Counted from the stretch's first letter, positions 24,348 to 33,802 are shown. The stretch: 64,000 bases of DNA from Urechidicola croceus (GCF_001761325.1 NZ_CP017478.1:61001-125000); one strand, 5' to 3'. Made by a program: numbers and translations. Notes: a model not told the origin generated them from the sequence alone.

Positions 24348-27300
24348 CTAGTACCGTCTTCTTATCAAACTAAAATGTCCTTTTCTTTCACGGATATTTC
24401 CATTTTGATCAATAAGTTGTGCTGTAAACCAATAATCTGTTGATGGTAGCATGTTTCCATTGTAATACCCATTCCAGCCTTCGCTAGTTGGATCAATATT
24501 AGCAATTAATTTTCCGTATCTATCAAATATATAAATTATTGATGAAGAAAAGAAGTCTGAACTTACACCTTTTACTTGCCAATAATCATTTTCGCCATCA
24601 TTATTTGGTGTAAAAAAACGAGGAAAACCAATAACTGCAACTTCAAGAGGAGTAGATTCTCCACAACCGTTTTTGTCATTTATTTTTATTAAATGTATTC
24701 CAGGAGTAACATTTTCAAAAAATGGTTCATTTTGAAATGGATTGTCGTCTAATGCAAATTCATATTCTCCTATTCCTAAATTACTAGTATCAATTGTAAT
24801 TGTATTGTTGTCAGAATCATCAACTATTACGACATCATTTTCACTTATTGTTGCAATGATTGATGGGTTTACAATAACAGTAGTAGGATTGGACTCACAA
24901 GATTCATTAGAAACTGCGGTTACAAAATATTCTCCAGCATTAGATATAGCAATTGAATTTCCTCCTCCAATAATATCATTTCCATCTGCATCATTCGACC
25001 AAATATAAGTTAATGAAGAATCAGGGTTTAATACTTCTAATGTTATATCTGGTCCATTAATACAATAAATATCTTGTGGTTCTATAACTTCAACAATTGG
25101 TTTTTCATTAACAATTAAGGTTAAATAAGGACCAATTCCTTGGCAACCTCCATTGGATATGCTACTCATTCTAACATAGAGAGTTTGAGTAAAAGGTTGT
25201 TCGTTTTCGTAAGTTTCTTTTGGAAGTATTTCATTGTCATTTTCTTCTGCATCTTCTTTTGTTCTAAAATAGTGAACTGTTAAATCAGCAGGGTTTACAA
25301 ATGAACTTTTAAATTCATCATCTTTTTGAGATAAATCAAAAATTTGCTTTCCGTCAAAATCATCATCACAAAGTTCTATAGTTAAAGGTTCAAAATCTGA
25401 AGGAAAATCTGTTGTCGATACTTCTAATGTAATTGTAGAAACAAGATAACAATTGTCTAGTGTTTCATAACGAGCATAAATAGTATTAGGTGTTGTTGTA
25501 TCCTGATTATTAAAAGAGTCAGGATTTGGTATTTCCCCAATTCCTGTATATTCTGAAACATTAGCATCTGCATAATCGTAATAATATGTTGCAGTAATGT
25601 CTGTGGCTCCGTTTAGAATAACTTGTTCATTTACATCGTATAAATCAAAAACAGTATAGCCATTTGGGTCGTCGTCTTCATCACAATTTTGAAATGTAAA
25701 ATTTTCAAGAATTTCTGGAGTATTATTCACAACAAATTCAAAAGATGTAGTAGCGCTACATTCATCATTTAATCTATTTATAACTTGAACATATATAGTT
25801 TGTCCACCAGGATTTAAATCATTGTAAAAAGTAGTTGGATCTGTAATTTCAGCAGTTGGGGCAAAATCAGAGGCTGTGAAATAAGTTAATTCAAAATCTG
25901 TAATTGATTGTCCGTTAAGAATATCATCTTCTTTTTGAGTTAAATCTACTGTCGTTATTCCATCATTTATTTCTCCTGCTAAAGTATCATCACATTCTTC
26001 AAGATCTTCAATGTCAGTTGAACTATTAGGCATTGGAGATTTGTATAATTCAATATCAAAAAAAGTAATGTCGTAACAGTCAGTATTTCCATTGGATTGA
26101 ACACGAGCATAAATTCTAGTTGAACCAGTTGGATAAGGGTTAGGTAGTGGAGTTCCACCGTCATGTGCTTGAGATTCAGAGTTGTAATAAAGTACTTCGT
26201 ATTCAATAGAAGTTTGACTGCCAAGAATATCACTATCTTGAAGTTTTAAGTCAAACTCATATCTATCATCATTATCATCATCACATTGAACAATATTGTT
26301 TGGTTGAGTTGCAGTTGGAATATCATAAACTTCAATAGTACATTCTCCTTCTCCAAGACTTACATTTCCACATAGATCGGTAATTTCAACTTCTAGTTTA
26401 TAGTTACCATTATCTAAGGAAGTCATATTTGTGAAAGTTAAATTTTGATCTGTAGAATATGGAATTCCGTTTTTAAGCCATTGATATGTTACGCTAGTAA
26501 CATCAGTTAATGTCTCTGAAATTATATTGAAACTATCACCAGTACAAAGACTAACATCTAAATTGTTGATAACACTTTGTGTTCCGCTTTCGTCTTCACC
26601 GGTGATTTCTATTTGAGAAAAAATAGATGCAATAAACGGCGGCAAACCTTGACTTGATCTACCCGTACCTAAATCTATAGCGTCATGGTTGTAGATAACG
26701 TTACTTCCATCTTCATCAGGGTTTTCAATAACTCCTAAAAAATCAGAGCCTATATCGTAAGTTGGAGAAAGTGCTCTGTAAATCTTTCTGTCAGGACCAA
26801 GTTGAAGTGCTCCTCTATATAGATCTCTTGAGTCTATTAAGAATTTGGATTCTTGAATTTCGGCAAGTGTATTTAAACTTACGTCAAATTGGTATAGTGC
26901 AGAATGATGATTGGCGGGGTTATTATTTACGCTTGAGTTTTGGCTAAAAAAGTTGTTTGAAGCATGGACATATAATTTTTTACTATTTGGTGAGAACTCT
27001 AAGCCATATGGTTGGTTAGCATCACTTGAACTTGAAAGTTGCAATTGTCTTTGGTTTGAGACGATTCCTGTTGTATTGTCAAAATCATATAAAACAAGTT
27101 CGTTAAAATTCATATGGGCAATTGCTAATTTTTTTCCGTCAGGAGATATTTTTAAATAACCTCTAATGTCATTTGAAGGAAAAGACACCCTTGTTCTTAC
27201 TGGGGTCGATGCAACACCTGCACTAGTAACCTTGTATGCGAAAAATTCATCTTGTCCACTAGAAGGTCTAACATATGATACAACCCAATAAGTTTCACAT

Positions 27301-27824
27301 TCACTTCCTTTAACCGATGCAACTTTTTCCGTCCAATCTGTTCTAAGAAGTTCTTGAGTTAAATCGTTAGCGCCTCCAACGACATCACCTAAACCACCAT
27401 CAAAAGTCATATCAATTGTATAATAATCAAAGGATGTTGTATCACCACCATAATTTGCACCTACAGTAAAAACGTAAAATTGAGTAGTACTTCCTGGTCT
27501 TGGAATAATCATTGCAGATTGTGAACTAGACGAGTTTCCTTCTAACCCTGTGCCATTTGGCATTGGAGTGTGATTCCTATTCCAAACCGTTAAATTGGAT
27601 GCGGTTGAATTAGGTGCTCCAATATAAAACAATAAGTTTCCATCAGCATCAGAAAAAGAGGAGCAGCCTTCACGTGTATTTAACCTACCATCATTAAGAG
27701 GAACTGGAGTTCCTGAATTAAAATCTAAACCTGCATTCTCTCCAAAATACCAAACATTGGCTTCTCCTTGAGAAAAGGTATTAATTGATAAAAAAAGTAA
27801 AATTATATAACAGTAATATCTCAT
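24348..27824 (-). CDS. T9SS type B sorting-domain secreted protein (1158 aa)
   Basis: First gene of the operon. Signal peptide MRYYCYIILLFLSINTFSQ. The N-terminal module (about 20-400) opens EANVWYFGENAGLDFNSGTP, the same as in the 920-residue neighbour, with YLKISPDGKKLAIAHMN and GLEFSPNSKKLYVHAS propeller-like repeats. No PKD domain is seen. Instead about five repeated Ig-like units carry a C(D/E)DD... acidic signature and the phrase QTIYVQV or NTIYARYE or QTLYVRM. The type B C-terminal signal is FTPNNDGENDYWQVKG, IFDRYGKLIANI, PSTDYWFTAQL. Acidic patches suggest Ca binding. The expected role is a surface adhesin. Confidence 0.9.
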   Translation of the reverse strand: MRYYCYIILLFLSINTFSQGEANVWYFGENAGLDFNSGTPVPLNDGRLNTREGCSSFSDADGNLLFYIGAPNSTASNLTVWNRNHTPMPNGTGLEGNSSSSQSAMIIPRPGSTTQFYVFTVGANYGGDTTSFDYYTIDMTFDGGLGDVVGGANDLTQELLRTDWTEKVASVKGSECETYWVVSYVRPSSGQDEFFAYKVTSAGVASTPVRTRVSFPSNDIRGYLKISPDGKKLAIAHMNFNELVLYDFDNTTGIVSNQRQLQLSSSSDANQPYGLEFSPNSKKLYVHASNNFFSQNSSVNNNPANHHSALYQFDVSLNTLAEIQESKFLIDSRDLYRGALQLGPDRKIYRALSPTYDIGSDFLGVIENPDEDGSNVIYNHDAIDLGTGRSSQGLPPFIASIFSQIEITGEDESGTQSVINNLDVSLCTGDSFNIISETLTDVTSVTYQWLKNGIPYSTDQNLTFTNMTSLDNGNYKLEVEITDLCGNVSLGEGECTIEVYDIPTATQPNNIVQCDDDNDDRYEFDLKLQDSDILGSQTSIEYEVLYYNSESQAHDGGTPLPNPYPTGSTRIYARVQSNGNTDCYDITFFDIELYKSPMPNSSTDIEDLEECDDTLAGEINDGITTVDLTQKEDDILNGQSITDFELTYFTASDFAPTAEITDPTTFYNDLNPGGQTIYVQVINRLNDECSATTSFEFVVNNTPEILENFTFQNCDEDDDPNGYTVFDLYDVNEQVILNGATDITATYYYDYADANVSEYTGIGEIPNPDSFNNQDTTTPNTIYARYETLDNCYLVSTITLEVSTTDFPSDFEPLTIELCDDDFDGKQIFDLSQKDDEFKSSFVNPADLTVHYFRTKEDAEENDNEILPKETYENEQPFTQTLYVRMSSISNGGCQGIGPYLTLIVNEKPIVEVIEPQDIYCINGPDITLEVLNPDSSLTYIWSNDADGNDIIGGGNSIAISNAGEYFVTAVSNESCESNPTTVIVNPSIIATISENDVVIVDDSDNNTITIDTSNLGIGEYEFALDDNPFQNEPFFENVTPGIHLIKINDKNGCGESTPLEVAVIGFPRFFTPNNDGENDYWQVKGVSSDFFSSSIIYIFDRYGKLIANIDPTSEGWNGYYNGNMLPSTDYWFTAQLIDQNGNIRERKGHFSLIRRRY

Positions 27825-27848
27825 TTGTTAATAGGAATGTGTAATTAA

Positions 27849-27856
27849 CAAATATA
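27849..27856 (-). promoter_or_regulatory. -7 element for the T9SS operon
   Basis: Minus-strand TATATTTG, 24 bp before the ATG at 27824. A TTG lies 14 bp further upstream, closer than usual. It probably drives all three T9SS genes. Confidence 0.55.
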
Positions 27857-27900
27857 AGAAATACTTAAACCAATTAGGTTTTACAAAGTAAATTTAACAT

Positions 27901-28728
27901 TTATAAATCTCTACGTTTTAATAGTCTATATGATAGATAAATAAATATAGCAGTCCAAATAAGAACAATAATTATATCTGTAAAATGAACAGAAAAATCT
28001 TTACTTAAATCTTCACCAACTTGACTTGCAACAGATTTTACTGCCGAGAATCTTGTGAAAGGTTCTTTAATTAAGTTACTCATTGCTTCCAGAGGAAAAA
28101 ATTGCATTACTGCATCAACTGATGGTCTTGCTTTCCAATAAAGCATCCCTTTAGCAAATCCTTCAATCATAGCCCAAACAAGTATTGCTCCAACTGCAAA
28201 TGCCGAACGTTTAATTAAGATTCCCATAAATAAACCAAATGAGAAGAATCCCACAAGTTTTACAAAAAAGGCTAGTAAATATTCTAGGTCAGAAAATATT
28301 ATTGAAGGTTCAGTAAAATCGGAATAGATAAGTCCTAAGATTAATGAAACAATAAATACAAATACTGTTGATATCAAAGCAAAAACAATAACTGTATAGA
28401 ATTTGGATAAGATAAATTCTTTTTTACTTAACCCATCTATCAGATTTTGCTTTAGAGTTTTGTTGCTATACTCATTAGCCATCATTGATACAATAACAAG
28501 TAAAAGGAAAAATTTAATAGTAGCAGATAAGTAAGTGTTTAAATGCCAAATGTATGGAAAGTTGAAAATTCCCATTTCAGCAAGGTGAAATTGAACCTGT
28601 GCAAAATTAAAATTTATTGCAGCTATTAAGGCGGTAGAGGTTAAAAGTACAAAATATATAATGATTAATACTTTACTTGCTTTACTGTGCTTCAATTTGT
28701 GAAACTCTATATTTAGTAATCGAAACAT
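27901..28728 (-). CDS. ABC-2 type transporter permease
   Basis: Integral membrane subunit of 275 residues with about six transmembrane helices (20-42, 57-83, 110-132, 150-170, 173-195, 250-268). Typical ABC-2 features: MFRLLNIEFHKLKHSK start, the SNKTLKQNLIDGLSKKEFILSK intracellular loop after helix 2, and a C-terminal YRLLKRRDL tail. It lies 2 bp after its ATPase partner. The substrate is unknown; homologous pairs serve in antibiotic efflux, lantibiotic immunity or copper (NosY-like) handling. Confidence 0.88.
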   Translation of the reverse strand: MFRLLNIEFHKLKHSKASKVLIIIYFVLLTSTALIAAINFNFAQVQFHLAEMGIFNFPYIWHLNTYLSATIKFFLLLVIVSMMANEYSNKTLKQNLIDGLSKKEFILSKFYTVIVFALISTVFVFIVSLILGLIYSDFTEPSIIFSDLEYLLAFFVKLVGFFSFGLFMGILIKRSAFAVGAILVWAMIEGFAKGMLYWKARPSVDAVMQFFPLEAMSNLIKEPFTRFSAVKSVASQVGEDLSKDFSVHFTDIIIVLIWTAIFIYLSYRLLKRRDL

Positions 28729-28730
28729 AT

Positions 28731-29630
28731 CTATTTGTTATTGGTTAATGAAAGGAACTGCTGTTCAAGACTTGGCTTACGTTTTACCAAATGAGATAAA
28801 ATAATACCATTTTTAAATAAAAATTCATTTATTTCTGATGCCGAAATTTCTTTACTTAAAATTGCAATTAATTTTCCATCTTCTTCTTTGATAGATGAAA
28901 TTCCGTCGAAACTAGTTAGTAACTCTTTTAATTTATCTTGATTCTCTTCAGTTTTTAAGTCAAAAAAGCCATTTGAGGCCGTCATTTCATCTGTTCTTCC
29001 TTCATACAATTTTACTCCTTTTCTAATAACAACAACATGACTACATACTTTTTCTACTTCATCTAAAAGATGTGAAGCAAGTAGTATAGTAGTTCCGTTT
29101 GCAGCAATTTTTTTTATGATTTGTCTTATTTCATGAATTCCTTGAGGATCCAATCCATTTGTAGGTTCGTCAAGAATTAATATCTCAGGATTATTTAGTA
29201 ATGCTGATGCAATTGCTAATCGTTGTTTCATACCAAGAGAATAGGTCCTAAATTTGCTGTCTCTTCTTTCAAAAAGATTAACCGTTTTTAATTTTTCGTC
29301 AATATTATCATACGGCACACCTTTAATTTTACAAACCAATTTCAGATTTTGAGTAGCGGTCATATATGGATAGAAGTTTGGACGTTCAATGATTGCTCCA
29401 ACTTTTTTTAAGGCTTCATGTGTAGATAAAGAGCCATTGAACCAACTAAATTCGCCTGAAGTTCTATTTACAACGTTTAAAATGATTCCTAGAGTTGTTG
29501 ATTTACCACTTCCGTTTGGACCTAAAATTCCATAGACATTTCCTTTCTTGATTTCAAATGATAGATTGTTCACTGCGTGAACAGAACCATATTTTTTATC
29601 AAGGTTTTTGAGAGATAGTATTGTTTCCAA
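28731..29630 (-). CDS. ABC transporter ATP-binding protein
   Basis: Cytoplasmic ATPase of 299 residues. Walker A GPNGSGKS near residues 38-45, signature YSLGMKQR (LSGGQ-like with SLGMKQR, common in the ABC-2/BcrA subgroup), Walker B ILILDEPTNGLDP, and the switch His in ASHLL. The C-terminal ~80 residues form the regulatory extension usual in drug-type exporters. Encoded directly before the permease, with which it should form a two-plus-two complex. Confidence 0.93.
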   Translation of the reverse strand: METILSLKNLDKKYGSVHAVNNLSFEIKKGNVYGILGPNGSGKSTTLGIILNVVNRTSGEFSWFNGSLSTHEALKKVGAIIERPNFYPYMTATQNLKLVCKIKGVPYDNIDEKLKTVNLFERRDSKFRTYSLGMKQRLAIASALLNNPEILILDEPTNGLDPQGIHEIRQIIKKIAANGTTILLASHLLDEVEKVCSHVVVIRKGVKLYEGRTDEMTASNGFFDLKTEENQDKLKELLTSFDGISSIKEEDGKLIAILSKEISASEINEFLFKNGIILSHLVKRKPSLEQQFLSLTNNK

Positions 29631-29731
29631 TTTAAAAATTGATTTGGTTGATATAAGTTAAACGACCAAGATACAATTTTGTAACAAGAAAATTTATGAA
29701 AGAATCAAAGTAAGACTTTGGCTAAAGATAT

Positions 29732-29758
29732 TTTCAAATTCAATATTTGAATTTGAAA
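29732..29758. terminator. Perfect 12-bp hairpin, possible terminator of the 29776 gene
   Basis: TTTCAAATTCAA (29732-29743), loop TAT, TTGAATTTGAAA (29747-29758). It lies 3' of the minus-strand gene 29776-30285 and before the ABC ATPase gene. The following minus-strand sequence ATATCTTTAG is only weakly U-rich, so termination is plausible but not sure. Confidence 0.5.
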
Positions 29759-29775
29759 TGAGAATTATTTAGATA

Positions 29776-30285
29776 TTAAAAATCATAATCATCAATATTT
29801 TCGAAACCGCCAAATTCGTTGAAATCATCATTGTCAAAATCTAAATCATCATTGAAATTATCTGAAGTAAATTCTTTTTCTGGTGCAGTTTCAGGAGCAT
29901 CTCCAAAGGCAAATACAACTTTTGGTAAATTTAAATTATCTTCAGGTAGTGACTTTACTTCTGTCAATTCTACATAAAAAGTCCACATTGAAAAGAAATC
30001 ATATACATAAATAAGTTTATCTCCATCATTTTTTAATGTGTCTTCAATTATACAAGTTGACATAGAAATTGATTCACCTGCATCAGACATATCAAATAAG
30101 GGTATTTCTTCACCTTGATTCCAATCATTATCTGTTCTGTAAAACGAAGCCATTTCTTGCCCATTAAACCCAAAAGCATTTGCAATTACTTTATGTAGAG
30201 TTTCTAAATTATTTGATTTATCAATAAGAATATCTCTAATTACATCATTTTCAACATCTAATATTGCTCGGATTTTGTAAGTCAT
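29776..30285 (-). CDS. Plasmid pRiA4b ORF-3-like family protein
   Basis: 169 residues. The fold family is recognised from MTYKIRAILDVENDVIRDILI, NLETLHKVIANAFGF, EMASFYRTDNDW and KLIYVYDFFSMWTFYVEL. Function is unknown; the family is also annotated as an IS1096 passenger protein, but no insertion sequence is present here. The C-terminal 40 residues are extremely acidic (DDLDFDNDDFNEFGG). An in-frame ATG at 30318 lies upstream of a TACTTTTG -7 element, so the ATG at 30285 is chosen. Cytoplasmic. Confidence 0.82.
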   Translation of the reverse strand: MTYKIRAILDVENDVIRDILIDKSNNLETLHKVIANAFGFNGQEMASFYRTDNDWNQGEEIPLFDMSDAGESISMSTCIIEDTLKNDGDKLIYVYDFFSMWTFYVELTEVKSLPEDNLNLPKVVFAFGDAPETAPEKEFTSDNFNDDLDFDNDDFNEFGGFENIDDYDF

Positions 30286-30306
30286 TTTATTGTAAAAATT
30301 ATTATG

Positions 30307-30314
30307 CAAAAGTA
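30307..30314 (-). promoter_or_regulatory. -7 element; decides the start of the pRiA4b ORF-3-like gene
   Basis: Minus-strand TACTTTTG lies between the alternative ATG at 30318 and the chosen ATG at 30285. Confidence 0.55.
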
Positions 30315-30441
30315 ACAATTTAATGATAAAAATTGGTAGTGTATTTTAAATTCGAAAATAGTAATTACATAATATTTTTATTTAATATTTTGCAAATAGA
30401 TAACCGTAAATTTATTCTTATTTTTACGACTAAAGAATAAA

Positions 30442-30867
30442 ATGATTATGGATAAAAAGGCAAAATTAGATTATTTTAATAATTCTGTGTCGAAAGATAC
30501 GTTAATGGAAACATTATCAATAAAATATACTGATGTAGGTGATGATTTTTTAGTAGCTCAAATGCCAGTTAATTCTAAAGTTCATCAGCCAATGGGCTTG
30601 TTACATGGAGGTGCTACGGTTGCATTGGCAGAAAGTGTTGGGAGTTTTGCGTCAAATTTGTTTATAGACCACAATACTCATGAAGTGAGGGGAATAGAAA
30701 TTTCGGCAAATCATTTAAAAAGTAAAAAAGATGGTGTTATAACAGCTACAGCAAGGCCTATTCATAAAGGCAGAACAACACATTTATGGGAAATTAAAAT
30801 AACTGATGAAGTTGGTAACTTGATTTCGCTTTGTAAACTGACGAATATTATTTTATTAAAAAAATAA
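30442..30867 (+). CDS. Hotdog-fold thioesterase, probably DHNA-CoA hydrolase of menaquinone synthesis
   Basis: PaaI/MenI-type thioesterase of 141 residues. HQPMGLLHGGATVALAESVGSFAS contains the HGG turn and the catalytic acidic residue on the following helix (Glu64 region). SANHLKSKKDGVITATA and GRTTHLWEIKITDE complete the hotdog strands. Placed at the head of a run with isochorismate synthase and menD, it most likely releases 1,4-dihydroxy-2-naphthoate from its CoA ester. Family assignment is firm; the substrate is inferred from neighbours. The next gene starts 7 bp after its stop. The ATG at 30448 (MDKKAK) is an equally good start. Confidence 0.85.
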   Translation: MIMDKKAKLDYFNNSVSKDTLMETLSIKYTDVGDDFLVAQMPVNSKVHQPMGLLHGGATVALAESVGSFASNLFIDHNTHEVRGIEISANHLKSKKDGVITATARPIHKGRTTHLWEIKITDEVGNLISLCKLTNIILLKK

Positions 30868-30874
30868 TCTTTTA

Positions 30875-31732
30875 ATGCGTTTTTTTAAAAAAGTTCTCAA
30901 AATAGTATCTTATACTATTATTGCAATTTTCATTATTTTATTAGTTTTAATTAATGTTTTTTTTAAGCCAAAAACAGATAAAGATTTAGTAGACGATTTT
31001 GCTAAATTAAATAAAGAATTATATATAACTCATAAAGAGTTTCGAGGATTTCCATTTAGGCTAATCTCGAATAATAAGAAAAATGATACTTCATTAGTCA
31101 ATATTGTTTTTGTTCATGGTAGTCCCGGAACTTTAATGGATTTTAAAAAATATTTAATTGATGATGATTTAAACCAAAGAGCAAATTTTTTCGTATATGA
31201 TAGAGTAGGGTATGGTATTGAAACTATTGGGCAAATACAACATATTCAATTTGAAGTTGATATGCTCAATGAAATTGTCAAGGATTTTGATTTATCAAAA
31301 ACAATTTTAGTTGGATATTCTTATGGTGGGCCAATAGCATTGGCATCAAAAAAAGAATATAAAAAGGTCGTTTTGTTAGCGCCAGCAGTTTATTCGGAAG
31401 TAGAGCCAATGTTTTGGTTTTTAAATTTTTATAAATGGAAATTAACACGCTGGGTTATTCCAGATATGTTGAAAACAGCATCAAAAGAAAAATTACAACA
31501 TAAAAATGATTTAAAATTTTTTGAGAATAGTTGGGGTGATAATCCATCTTCAATTTACGTGATACATGGGAATAATGATAAAATAGTGCCATATGAAAAT
31601 TCTGAATTTATTCAAGAGCAATTTTCTTCTGATAAATTTGAATTGATTACATTAAATGAAGCAGGCCATGATTTGATTTGGTCGAGGTATAAAGAAATTA
31701 AAAAAGAACTAATAAAAGTCATAGAAGAGTGA
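30875..31732 (+). CDS. Alpha/beta hydrolase with N-terminal membrane anchor
   Basis: 285 residues. A hydrophobic helix (about 9-31) anchors the protein; the hydrolase faces the periplasm. VFVHGSPGT (oxyanion), GYSYGG (nucleophile Ser), HGNNDKIVP (acid) and AGHDLIW (His) give a complete triad. Its position between the thioesterase and isochorismate synthase genes invites comparison with MenH, but MenH is soluble and cytoplasmic, so a membrane-anchored form would be odd. I call it only an alpha/beta hydrolase. It overlaps the next gene by 4 bp (GTGA), pointing to translational coupling. Confidence 0.82.
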   Translation: MRFFKKVLKIVSYTIIAIFIILLVLINVFFKPKTDKDLVDDFAKLNKELYITHKEFRGFPFRLISNNKKNDTSLVNIVFVHGSPGTLMDFKKYLIDDDLNQRANFFVYDRVGYGIETIGQIQHIQFEVDMLNEIVKDFDLSKTILVGYSYGGPIALASKKEYKKVVLLAPAVYSEVEPMFWFLNFYKWKLTRWVIPDMLKTASKEKLQHKNDLKFFENSWGDNPSSIYVIHGNNDKIVPYENSEFIQEQFSSDKFELITLNEAGHDLIWSRYKEIKKELIKVIEE

Positions 31733-32784
31733 TAGAAATTGAAGAAAGAATAGAAAATTCATTTAAAAATAATTTGCCATTTACTGTATTTCGTAAGCCA
31801 AATAGTGAAGAGGTTAAAGCAGTTTTTCAAAAAGAAAACTGTCCTTTTTATACGAAAAATTTTGAAGAAAGTGGTTTTGTTTTTGCGCCATTTAGTAATA
31901 AGGAAGAGGTTTTGATTATTCCATATTCTGAAGCGGATGTAATTTCACTTTACGCAAGAAATCATGTTTACCATTCTAATCAGGAAATAGGGATTTTCGA
32001 GACTTTGTATAGTGATATTGATAAGAATAAACATATTCAACTTGTTGAAAAAGGGATTGATTTTATAAATACTTCTGGAGCGAAAAAAATTGTTTTATCA
32101 AGAAAAGAAAAAATTAAAATTGAAGATTTTAACTTAATGGATGTGTTGAAAAAATTACTTTTTCATTACCCAACTGCTTTTGTTTATGTGTGGTTTCATC
32201 CAAAAACAGGATTGTGGTTAGGTGCAACCCCAGAAACATTATTATCTATTACAGATGGTAGTTTTAAGGTGATGGCATTGGCTTCAACTCAAGAATATAA
32301 AGGAGTTATGGATGTAGCTTGGGGCTTTAAAGAAATTCAAGAACATCAATATGTTGTTGATTTTATTTCATCTCAAATTAATTCAGATGAATTAGATATT
32401 TCAAATACATATACTGTCAAAGCAGGTAATTTATTACACTTACGTGCTGATATTAGCGGTGAATTGAGTAAAGATTCTTCGATTTTAAATTTGATTAATG
32501 CATTGCACCCAACACCTGCAACTTGTGGTTTGCCAAAAGAAATTTCTAAAAATTTTATTCTTGAAAATGAAAATTATGATAGAGAATATTATACTGGTTT
32601 TTTAGGAGAAATAAACAATAATTCATTCGCAGATTTATTTGTAAACCTTCGTTGTATGAAGGTTGATACTGAAAAATCTGAAGTTTCTCTTTTTGTAGGA
32701 GGCGGAATAACTAAAGACAGTATTCCTGAAAATGAATGGGAAGAAACCGTTGCTAAAACTAATGTTATGAAGAAGGTTTTATAA
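31729..32784 (+). CDS. menF: Isochorismate synthase (chorismate-binding family)
   Basis: Converts chorismate to isochorismate, the entry step to menaquinone. 351 residues, the compact form. GAKKIVLSRKEKI, WLGATPETLL, HPTPATCGLPKE and YYTGFLGEI, followed by FVGGGIT, are chorismate-binding enzyme motifs. The Lys in KIVLSRK is the expected general base. The GTG start at 31729 overlaps the preceding stop. An entC-type siderophore enzyme is the alternative, but menD and menB nearby make the menaquinone role much more likely. Its 3' end shares the palindromic TTATAA with the convergent DUF1028 gene. Confidence 0.9.
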   Translation: MIEIEERIENSFKNNLPFTVFRKPNSEEVKAVFQKENCPFYTKNFEESGFVFAPFSNKEEVLIIPYSEADVISLYARNHVYHSNQEIGIFETLYSDIDKNKHIQLVEKGIDFINTSGAKKIVLSRKEKIKIEDFNLMDVLKKLLFHYPTAFVYVWFHPKTGLWLGATPETLLSITDGSFKVMALASTQEYKGVMDVAWGFKEIQEHQYVVDFISSQINSDELDISNTYTVKAGNLLHLRADISGELSKDSSILNLINALHPTPATCGLPKEISKNFILENENYDREYYTGFLGEINNNSFADLFVNLRCMKVDTEKSEVSLFVGGGITKDSIPENEWEETVAKTNVMKKVL

Positions 32785-33759
32785 TTTCATAATTTTTTCA
32801 AGTTCAGAAGTTGAAATAGTTAATAACTTACTTTTTACTAACCTAGAAGTTAATATTTGCCAGTTTTTATCTTGCACAAAGATGGCTTTTAAAATTGGAG
32901 TCGCTTTATCAAACTCTTTATTGTTCAATAAATTTATTGCGTACCAATATTGCATTTCTAAATTTTCTGGAAATAAGTTTTGAGCATTTAAATATAAGTC
33001 TTCTGCTTTTTTTGAATTACCTTCTTCCATTGCTAGGTCTCCCTTATTCATAAAATCGTATGCATTATGAATTTTCACCAATCTTTCTAATTCTTGAATA
33101 GGATTTTCATGATCTTCTACTCTTAAATCCATAATTGTATCTTCCCAAGAGTTTCCAGTTGCAATTCCATTTACAATTAAAATTGAGGCACTTTGTTTCC
33201 CTCTAATATCACCTTTTTCATTCTCAGCGGCTTTCAATGTTGCCAAAATACGTTCGCTCAAAGTTCCTTTTGTATTTTCAAAAGCAAAAGCCATAGCATC
33301 CCATACTGTATTATTTAGCATCATGTTTGCCTGAACAGAAAAATTTCTCCCTTGTTTATGGCCTGCTTCATCAATACATAGGCTACCTGTATGTGTTGCC
33401 ACATCTCCATTCGCATTAAGAATAGCTACTTGTCTATACATTTCACCTTTATCATTTTCTGTTAATACATCTAATGCTTGTTGAGGTGTTAATCCTTGAT
33501 TTAACAACACTAGTCCTTTAGGACCATAACTTGGGTTTACTAATGATTGTGTAGCTACAACACCAACCCCTGCCTGTCCATAAGCCACAACACTACCAAC
33601 ACTAAACCAGTGTGATTGAACTGCAACACCCATTTCGCCAGTTACTGAATCTCTAGCAACGATTGAGTAAGTGTGTGTAAATGGTTCAGACTTTTTGTAA
33701 GATTGCGCAAATAAAGGTTGTGTTATTAGAAAAACTAGTAAAAAGTATATTTTATTCAT
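32779..33759 (-). CDS. Secreted DUF1028 protein with C-terminal TPR-like repeats
   Basis: 326 residues. Signal peptide MNKIYFLLVFLITQPLFAQ. Residues 25-230 are the DUF1028 domain: THTYSIVARDSVTGEMGVAVQSHWFSVGSVV, GVGVVATQSLVNPSYG and GRNFSVQANMM. It has an Ntn-hydrolase-like fold in which the Ser or Thr after the signal-like strand could be a nucleophile. About 240-326 contains TPR-type helices (AMEEGNSKKAEDLYLNAQNLFPEN). Function not established. It stands opposite in strand to the menaquinone genes and overlaps isochorismate synthase by 6 bp at the 3' ends. Confidence 0.85.
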   Translation of the reverse strand: MNKIYFLLVFLITQPLFAQSYKKSEPFTHTYSIVARDSVTGEMGVAVQSHWFSVGSVVAYGQAGVGVVATQSLVNPSYGPKGLVLLNQGLTPQQALDVLTENDKGEMYRQVAILNANGDVATHTGSLCIDEAGHKQGRNFSVQANMMLNNTVWDAMAFAFENTKGTLSERILATLKAAENEKGDIRGKQSASILIVNGIATGNSWEDTIMDLRVEDHENPIQELERLVKIHNAYDFMNKGDLAMEEGNSKKAEDLYLNAQNLFPENLEMQYWYAINLLNNKEFDKATPILKAIFVQDKNWQILTSRLVKSKLLTISTSELEKIMKL

Positions 33760-33802
33760 GTTTGGCGTTTTTGAGATTGATAGTCTTTAGTTGTATTTAA
33801 TC

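Noticed and set aside
28731..29630. Degenerate ABC signature (SLGMKQR) as a sign of inactivity
   Set aside because: This variant is normal in the ABC-2/drug-export subgroup, and Walker A, Walker B and the switch His are intact.
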